Shown one piece after another: positions 59,201 to 64,000 of a stretch of DNA of 64,000 nt; the first letter of the stretch is position 1, and the number at the start of each line of letters is the position of its first letter. The DNA lies in the NCBI RefSeq assembly GCF_900129875.1, contig NZ_FQXC01000001.1, forward strand, positions 992,001 through 1,056,000, given 5' to 3'. The position numbers and the translations under genes were made by a program. The notes below the pieces were generated by a model. It had not been told where the DNA came from. It saw nothing but the letters and a program-made list of their open reading frames with translations, and searched no databases. Source of the stretch: Marivita hallyeonensis (GTDB taxonomy: Bacteria; Pseudomonadota; Alphaproteobacteria; Rhodobacterales; Rhodobacteraceae).

Positions 59201-61123
59201 GCCGGTTGCGGAGCCGCCGGTAGCGACTGATCCGAACCCGGCAGCAACTCCGGGGAGATAGTCGTCAAGGAAGCGCACGAGATCCACTGACAGTGAATAA
59301 TCGCCCACGCCAAGGTCGCGAGCGCTGGCTACTTCGATTTGATAGACGCCATCCGTTGGAACAAGCAGGCCATCCACGAGCGCATTGAAACCGACGCCCC
59401 CGTCATTGTTTGTTGTCCCGGCCAGAAGTGCGCCGTTGCTGTTGAAAACGCCAGTGATCTGAGGATTGGCAAGCGACCCGGCGCTGGTCGGCGCGCCTTC
59501 GAGCGAGATGTCGTATTCGATCCCTGCCTGGAGGAAGACTTCAAACCGGTCGCGGTCACCATCACGTTCAATGATGCCGGCGACGGGCACATCGACCAAA
59601 GCGCTACCGAAATCACTGGCAAAAACGCCGGGCAGGTAATCGTCCGCAGAGCCCAGATTGTCGATCGACAGCTCATACCCGCCGCGTCCGATGCTTGTAT
59701 GGCTCCCGACCTCGATCTCGTAAGTTCCAGTAACATCCACGACTAGGTCAACCGCGGCGTCGAGACCGATACCGCTGTCGTTGTCAGCCGAATTTGGAAT
59801 CAACACGTTCAGGCTGTCGAAAACGCCGAAAATTTCGGGATCTGCCAGCGTCCCGCTAGGCGTTGTCGCAGAGGCGAGATTGATCTCGTAGAGTTGCCCG
59901 GCTTCCAACAACACTTGGAAGCGATCACGGTCATCTGCCCGTTCGACACTGCCAATCTCGGTGCTGTCGACGGCTATGGACCCGAGCGCGAGCGCGGTGT
60001 CTCCGGGCAGGTAGTCGTCGCGCAGAGCACCGAAATTGATGGTCTGCTCGCCAATGGTTTGCGCTCCGCGCGCATCTTCAACGATGAATCGCAGCGTAAC
60101 GGTGTCGCCGGGATTTCCGAACGCGTCGGTGATCCTCAGATCGCCGTTCGCCAGAACCTCACCTTCGATATGGTCACCGGAAAAAAGGAACGGAACGGCA
60201 TCGAAGAATTCACCACTGCCGTCGGTGAATGTATCCAGTAGATTGGTAACGATCTCCGGACCTTCGAAAGTGTAATCATCTATGTCCAGAGGATTGCCTT
60301 CTGGTGCGGAGTTGATCGTGACGTCAAGGCTGAAATCGACGATTTCCTGTTGAATTTCGCCGAATACTATTCCGCCCAGAAGGTTTTGAATGTTTTGACC
60401 ATTGGTGATGAATGGTGGCACGATCCAATCGATCGTTCCGTCGACCTCAACCAGAACAGTTTCGTCGTTCTCCACCAGATCGTCGTTGAGCGCTCGGAAA
60501 ATGAGTGACTGTGGGCTTCCTACGCTGTAGTCCACCAGGAAATCGTCGCCCTGCGTAGCGTTTCCTGTTGTGATTGTGATATTGATGTTTCGTGCGGCGA
60601 TCCGTTCGTCCACGGAAAGCAACTGCGGCACGACAAGAGCGATGGACGGCGGAATTGGCAGACTGACGGCCAGTTCCAGTTCGTCGCCTTCGTTCACGCT
60701 AGCGTTGAATATACCGGGCGAAACGACCGGCGGTGGCGTCGTGCCGAAATCGAAAAATTGCAGTTCGTAGGTGCCGAGGTTTGAGCTTCCCGACGGAGCA
60801 GGAGCAGCGGCAGCTGCGAAGTAATGGAGCCCGGTATAAGTGGGAGTGAAGTCGACCTGACTGTTGGGGTTCTGCGCGTTCGCGTCGTCGTTGTCGAAGC
60901 CGATTAGTTGGCCGACACCATCGTAGACGCCAGAAAAGAATGGGTCGGACAGGGTCCCGTCGCCGGTGAAGCTCCCACGCAATTGAATTTGGTAATTGTG
61001 ACCTTCGACCAATTCCACCGCGAACCAGTCAACATCGCCGGATTCCTCGATTTCGCCCAGGGTAGGAACGGAAACCGCGGTGGTTCCTGTCGTAAAGATC
61101 GAGTCATCAAAATCGTCTGGCAT
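56294..61123 (-). CDS. Giant secreted protein: PPC-like repeats, dead metallopeptidase domain, RTX, DUF4214
   Basis: 1609 residues, Asp/Gly-rich, almost Cys-free, no N-terminal signal, which fits type I secretion. Five pre-peptidase C-terminal-like repeats begin near residues 1, 368, 492, 618 and 743 (e.g. DDYLPG...RDRFQVLLEAG). A Calx-beta/cadherin-like stretch lies at about 135-360. Residues about 868-1160 follow leishmanolysin-like metallopeptidases (FDITLNYEGP, IVVNSDEAD, LGFGSLWEEFG, YWRESIF, ELMTPRIE, TIGAMQDLGY), but the HExxHxxGFG site reads NTIGRALGFG, so zinc ligands are gone. RTX nonapeptides occupy about 1288-1345 and DUF4214 about 1408-1510. Likely a surface or matrix protein. 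Confidence 0.82.
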   Translation of the reverse strand: MPDDFDDSIFTTGTTAVSVPTLGEIEESGDVDWFAVELVEGHNYQIQLRGSFTGDGTLSDPFFSGVYDGVGQLIGFDNDDANAQNPNSQVDFTPTYTGLHYFAAAAAPAPSGSSNLGTYELQFFDFGTTPPPVVSPGIFNASVNEGDELELAVSLPIPPSIALVVPQLLSVDERIAARNINITITTGNATQGDDFLVDYSVGSPQSLIFRALNDDLVENDETVLVEVDGTIDWIVPPFITNGQNIQNLLGGIVFGEIQQEIVDFSLDVTINSAPEGNPLDIDDYTFEGPEIVTNLLDTFTDGSGEFFDAVPFLFSGDHIEGEVLANGDLRITDAFGNPGDTVTLRFIVEDARGAQTIGEQTINFGALRDDYLPGDTALALGSIAVDSTEIGSVERADDRDRFQVLLEAGQLYEINLASATTPSGTLADPEIFGVFDSLNVLIPNSADNDSGIGLDAAVDLVVDVTGTYEIEVGSHTSIGRGGYELSIDNLGSADDYLPGVFASDFGSALVDVPVAGIIERDGDRDRFEVFLQAGIEYDISLEGAPTSAGSLANPQITGVFNSNGALLAGTTNNDGGVGFNALVDGLLVPTDGVYQIEVASARDLGVGDYSLSVDLVRFLDDYLPGVAAGFGSVATGGSATGIIEAPDDIDGFLLNLDADTTYQINLLGQDSNGGTLADPIILGVFNQGGIVPFSQTFDDDGGIGRDSLSNFTPPQSGTYIVEVGSFDDGIGTYTVTVDDLGLLDDFAADPTTNGAISVNGNATGRIDFPEDADWFEASLSAGRLYEIELVPIGDGNALSDPLFNGVYDSNGVLIPNTENDDGGDGQSSAILFSTEQSGTYYLSAGGFLENTGQYRLILSDRGGVVDDDNFDITLNYEGPNQYLSAFEAAADRWEEVITADLPFASVEGFGFVDDILIEITVDDIDLEFAGVEQTIIAISSILDQRSPLSNEGASLPTFSRIVVNSDEADRVIRNLEDLAANTIGRALGFGSLWEEFGLVRDIDGILTYVGSNTLRELDDLNDDLDGADLLEDGADGALAGEYWRESIFNAELMTPRIEFRGINSDPRPPGVTDNPLSELTIGAMQDLGYTVSYGAADPYSLFFGSQLRVTQNSQSASTDAAVVDAASARSFRLATDLPDPDEFPTGAVFIYARPNTLSESPGSYALNGDNSELIRISGTSALFIEGVTGDNLVVEIKGAFEKTNPTNVNGIVGTVDSMEVFSQSGTLLLAIDYTQKPVDVADIISGWPNYPIDGPNIVVVDTLPDTVARFNPNGGGPETDRIFVGADDDYVRGGNNAEFIHGGGDNDSLVGLGGNDTLIGESGNDVLSGGAGNDQINGGNGTDTATFSGAQSSYTLTLSANSTTVQDRRGGENGLDTLIDIEFLSFDTNFNDGGPFNLQIFGGPTGLSAPDFESFIELYIAYFNRAPDAVGLNFWGTAFANGTTLAEMATLFVGQPETQAAYPDGTSSLDFATSVYNNVLGRTPDASGLDFWVNALNTGSVTRDGFILSVLQGAKSALKPEEGQDFVDQQLADRAYLESKTDIGAYFAVHRGMSDVDNAVEAMSLFDGSQSSINTAVARIDDFHTAALSSNTGEFLMQVIGVLDNTFDG

Positions 61124-61462
61124 GGTGGGTCCAGTCTATTGCCTTCGCCCACGGGTGCGGCCTGAGCACGAACGGGGCCGTCAAAAAATAAGCCTCAAGA
61201 CTGTAGCTGCTTTGCTCTGAACTTGTTTTTGATCGAATTACCCGAGACCGGTCTTTGATGGAAATCTTTGCGATTTTTCGAGGCAGCCACACTCGGCTCA
61301 ATGAGAAGCGGAAACGGTAAACGAGTCAAGCGGATGGTTGTCCTTTTGAAGTTTTCCGGACGTCCCAACCCGAACATGGAAACGCAAAGAAGTGAGTGAA
61401 TTTTTGCGAGGGTCCGCTACAGTCGGTCCGTGTATTGGACATTTGTGGACGCGATTTCTGTC
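61124..61462. other. Divergent intergenic region
   Basis: 339 bases between the giant gene (minus) and the second caspase-like gene (plus), AT-richer than average. No gene, clear operator or terminator recognised; both promoters presumably lie here. Confidence 0.6.
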
Positions 61463-62968
61463 ATGACCCAGCTCGTTCGTCGCCTCTTTCTCCCAGTTCT
61501 GGTGCTTCTATCGCAGGCCAGTCTGGTCTGGGCCAGCCCGGACCGTGTCGCGCTTGTCGTTGGTATGGCGGAGTATCGGACGATCACGCCACTGGAAAAT
61601 ACGCGCAACGATGCGGAAGACCTGGCCGAGGTGCTGACCGAGATCGGATTTGACGTGACGCTTGGTATCGACCTGACCGAGGCGGAACTGCGCAACACGA
61701 TGAATGACTTTGCCTTTCGGTCTGAAACTGCCGACCTTGCACTGATCTATTTCGCCGGGCATGGGATCGAGGTTCAGGGCGAAAATTTCCTGATCCCAAT
61801 TGATGCCACGCCGCTTACAAACCTTGATGTGCAGCGACAGTCGGTGTCACTCAAGGAGATGTTGGACGTTGTCGAAAAAGCGCGTGTAATGCGGATCGTC
61901 ATCCTAGACAGCTGCCGCGATAATCCACTGGGCGGGAGCATCGATACAGATGCAGTTGCAACGGCGGTTGCACAAGCGACTGAACAAGCGACGCGCGGGG
62001 CCGGTGGATTGGCACCGGCCAATCCGGATCGTGGCACTCTGGTGGCTTTTGCCGCCAAAGATGGGCAGGTTGCGCTTGATGGGACGCAAGGCAACAGCCC
62101 CTATGCGCGCGCTCTGATGGAAAAGATGGCGAAGCCCGGGTTAGAGATAAGCCTGATGTTCCGTCAGGTGCGCGACGCTGTGTTGGCCGAAACGCAGAAC
62201 CTTCAGGAGCCATACACCTATGGGTCGTTGACGGGGACTCCGTTCTATCTGTCTGGCGGGCCGGAAAGTGACGTCGAAGTGGCGGCTGCCGAACCGGCGA
62301 AAAGCTGGTCCAAGTTACGCCCAGATCAGGAATCCCAACTCCTTGCTTTGGCAGACCTTGGCGATACGCGGTCGATGCTGGGACTTGCCTACATTCGGCT
62401 CAACCCGGAGGACCCTCGTTTTGATCCGGCCCAGGCCGTAGACTTCCTTGAACGAGCGGTGGCGAAAGGTTCGCCTGAGGCGCAAATGGAGTTGGCGAAA
62501 CTGTATGAGCAGGGAATTGGAGTTGGTGTCGATCACTCGCGGGCGTTGGAACTTTATCAGGCCTCGGCCGATCAGGGATTCGCCGATGCGATTAATGATC
62601 TGGGCTTCCTGCACTACAATGGCGGTTTGGGTTTACGACCCAATCCGGGGAAAGCTCTTGAACTGTTCGCCAAAGCTGCGGACTTGCGTCATCCTGAAGC
62701 GCAATTCAATTACGCAGCATTGATTGATGATGGCCTCATCCCGGGTAAAGGGCCTAGCGAGTCTGCCAAATACCTCTATCAAGCGCTGCGCAGCGGTAGC
62801 ACCGATGTGCTTAACCTGCTTTTGGAACGGCCGACCATGTTTACGGAGGAGACGCGACGCGAGTTGCAGGTACAATTGCAGGCGTTCAACTTCTACGAAG
62901 GCACGATCGACGGTGACATCGGTCCTGGCACAAAAAGAGGCATTCGCGCGGCTTACGGTTTGGATTGA
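61463..62968 (+). CDS. Exported caspase-like protein with Sel1 repeats and peptidoglycan-binding tail
   Basis: 501 residues. Signal peptide (about 1-25, MTQLVRRLFLPVLVLLSQASLVWA). Caspase p20-like domain (about 27-265) with His-Cys dyad H100 (YFAGHGIE) and C151 (LDSCRDNPLGG). Three or four Sel1-like repeats follow (about 300-430: AKGSPEAQMELAKLYEQGIGVGVDHSRALELYQASADQGF and similar). A short peptidoglycan-binding type 1 module ends it (LQAFNFYEGTIDGDIGPGTKRGI). Exported caspase-fold proteins of this layout occur in alphaproteobacteria; substrates unknown. ATG 61463 is preferred to GTG 61430. Confidence 0.88.
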   Translation: MTQLVRRLFLPVLVLLSQASLVWASPDRVALVVGMAEYRTITPLENTRNDAEDLAEVLTEIGFDVTLGIDLTEAELRNTMNDFAFRSETADLALIYFAGHGIEVQGENFLIPIDATPLTNLDVQRQSVSLKEMLDVVEKARVMRIVILDSCRDNPLGGSIDTDAVATAVAQATEQATRGAGGLAPANPDRGTLVAFAAKDGQVALDGTQGNSPYARALMEKMAKPGLEISLMFRQVRDAVLAETQNLQEPYTYGSLTGTPFYLSGGPESDVEVAAAEPAKSWSKLRPDQESQLLALADLGDTRSMLGLAYIRLNPEDPRFDPAQAVDFLERAVAKGSPEAQMELAKLYEQGIGVGVDHSRALELYQASADQGFADAINDLGFLHYNGGLGLRPNPGKALELFAKAADLRHPEAQFNYAALIDDGLIPGKGPSESAKYLYQALRSGSTDVLNLLLERPTMFTEETRRELQVQLQAFNFYEGTIDGDIGPGTKRGIRAAYGLD

Positions 62969-62974
62969 ATTTGT

Positions 62975-63679
62975 TCAACTTGAACGCAATAGAACCTTGT
63001 TCGATCCGACCGCAGCGGCGATGCGTTGGTAATGGATTGCGCGGGTAGCGTCGGACCTGGCAGAGCGGAGCAGCACGGTTTCCGCTTCCTCTAGAATATT
63101 GCTGGCCTGACGATTGAGTTGCACAGCTCGGTCGGCGCGAACGGCTGCGATAGGCGGCGTCTGCACGGATTGTCCTGACGGTGCTCTGAGCCGCGCGCGC
63201 AGGGCCGGTTTCTGGCGATCACGATTGGAACGAACGAGGGTATCCAATTCGCGCGCGGCGTTCAGGATCGTCTCGCGCGCTACGGCATAGTCGCCGTTCG
63301 CGGGAATGTCGTCTGCCAGTTCTCGATAGGTGGTGGCGATACAGGCGAGGCGATATTCGTCGCCCATGAATTCGCAGATTTGCTGGATGCGTTCGAGTTG
63401 CGTGACAATCTGCGCAGTCTGCCCGTCGGACACAGGGACATCCGGACCCGCAGGCGGCGTGCGTCGATTGCTTCCGCCATCATCCGTCCCTCCGCCGCCG
63501 CCGATTTCGTCGCCGCCGACTTGGGCCAATTGTGGACCCAGCAACTCGATCCGAGACGTATCGACAAAGCTTCGTCCCACCTGTGCTGAATCGGGTGCTC
63601 TGGCCAGCATGGGTGTAGCCAGAAGACCAAGGGCAAGTGGTGTAGCCAATCCAACTGCGAAATGTTTCTTTGAGATCAT
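62975..63679 (-). CDS. Exported protein of unknown function
   Basis: 234 residues. Signal peptide (MISKKHFAVGLATPLALGLLATPMLARA), a Gly/Asp-rich linker near residues 55-75 (GGDEIGGGGGTDDGGSNRR), then a helical domain with two Cys (QQICEFMGDEYRLACIATTYRELADDIP) that may be disulfide-linked. No family recognised. It ends 6 bases from the convergent caspase-like gene and may belong with it functionally. Start at 63679; an upstream start at 63718 would bury the signal peptide. Confidence 0.75.
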   Translation of the reverse strand: MISKKHFAVGLATPLALGLLATPMLARAPDSAQVGRSFVDTSRIELLGPQLAQVGGDEIGGGGGTDDGGSNRRTPPAGPDVPVSDGQTAQIVTQLERIQQICEFMGDEYRLACIATTYRELADDIPANGDYAVARETILNAARELDTLVRSNRDRQKPALRARLRAPSGQSVQTPPIAAVRADRAVQLNRQASNILEEAETVLLRSARSDATRAIHYQRIAAAVGSNKVLLRSS

Positions 63680-63838
63680 GGTGCAAACTTTCTGTTGCGG
63701 TCGGTAGGCATCAAGCACGTACTTCGGGGCTTAGGCTGCGAATTTTTGCGGCATTTTCGCTTTACTCTACGTCAGAATGCTATGGCGCGTCCTTGTGCAA
63801 CGCAAGCTCGGTGTCAGCGAGGCCCCGAAGCTTGAGTG

Positions 63839-64000
63839 TCAATTCGCCGAGGTGGAAACAAAGAAATACACCCATTCGCCTTTGAAGTCAGGATGCCGAT
63901 CCCGCAGTGTGGTGACGCGGTCACGCAACCAGGCAAGGTATTGATCCGCTGGCTCGATTAGGGGGCGAACACCGTCATGAAGCGGAACGGAGGTTGCGAA
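63839..64000 (-). CDS. Partial gene, C-terminal 53 residues, unknown function
   Basis: An open minus-strand frame enters from beyond the window end and stops with TGA at 63839-63841. The translated piece contains VPLHDGVRPLIEPADQYLA, then WLRDRVTTLRDRHPDFKG and EWVYFFVSTSAN, with normal codon use for the region. The family cannot be named from this fragment. Confidence 0.5.
   Translation of the reverse strand, partial: FATSVPLHDGVRPLIEPADQYLAWLRDRVTTLRDRHPDFKGEWVYFFVSTSAN

Noticed and set aside
1-64000. CRISPR array or restriction/defence island
   Set aside because: No regularly spaced identical repeats and no cas, restriction or other known defence genes were seen apart from ccdAB.

Overview
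The window looks like the chromosome of a roseobacter-type alphaproteobacterium (Rhodobacteraceae). The evidence is the GC-rich sequence with tight ATGA/GTGA gene overlaps, the infA-maf-rng-yacG block, MmcB, an alphaproteobacterial rpoH, a PhaZ/PhaC/PhaP/PhaR polyhydroxyalkanoate locus, a solitary ctaD, a CtrA-like site, an FNR-like box, and a tRNA-His that appears to lack the G-1:C73 pair. A BciB-type 8-vinyl reductase gene with a TGT-N12-ACA palindrome just upstream suggests the cell makes, or once made, bacteriochlorophyll.

Layout. 1-5033: end of ftsI, then murE, murF, mraY (peptidoglycan precursors). 5148-9278: bciB-like gene, UPF0262, a tyrosine-phosphatase-like gene, NTF2-like, GNAT, nitrilase. 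9360-11429: infA, maf, RNase E/G, yacG. 11468-15257: pxpB-pxpC-pxpA (5-oxoproline use) facing a glycerate kinase. 15316-20301: tRNA-Tyr, rlmB, a zinc-ribbon protein, ribBX-ribH-nusB, a candidate structured RNA, mmcB. 20368-26935: MarR-GNAT fusion and GNAT pair, tRNA-His with an AT-richer orphan gene, rluD, DUF4386, rpoH, an oxidoreductase. 27195-32630: GH25 enzyme and the PHA locus, where CTGC-N3-GCAG sites mark the likely PhaR regulon. 32633-36365 (minus): glycosyltransferase, DUF2244, ccdAB, ctaD. 36891-41592: pentapeptide protein, lipB, a 2-kb AT-richer insertion flanked by a 227-bp direct repeat, a LytTR regulator and DUF2306. 41663-42613: tRNA-Leu and another orphan gene. 43004-53083: a compact nine-gene operon. 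53105-64000: an envelope/secretion cluster.

Two regions could be undescribed systems. The first is the 43004-53083 operon, which joins a CodA-like deaminase, a BMP-type ABC importer, an amidase, a PLP ammonia-lyase-like enzyme, an M24 peptidase-like hydrolase and a two-cysteine racemase/isomerase-like enzyme. It reads as uptake and stepwise breakdown of an N-heterocycle whose identity cannot be read from sequence. The second is the 53105-63679 cluster. It has two exported caspase-fold proteins (one with a C-terminal CxxCH, one with Sel1 repeats and a peptidoglycan-binding tail), a YceI-like/OmpA protein and a 1609-residue RTX/DUF4214 protein with a metallopeptidase-like domain that has lost its HExxH. 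The insertion inside the former LytTR-lipB junction carries another exported peptidoglycan-binding protein and is the clearest recent rearrangement.
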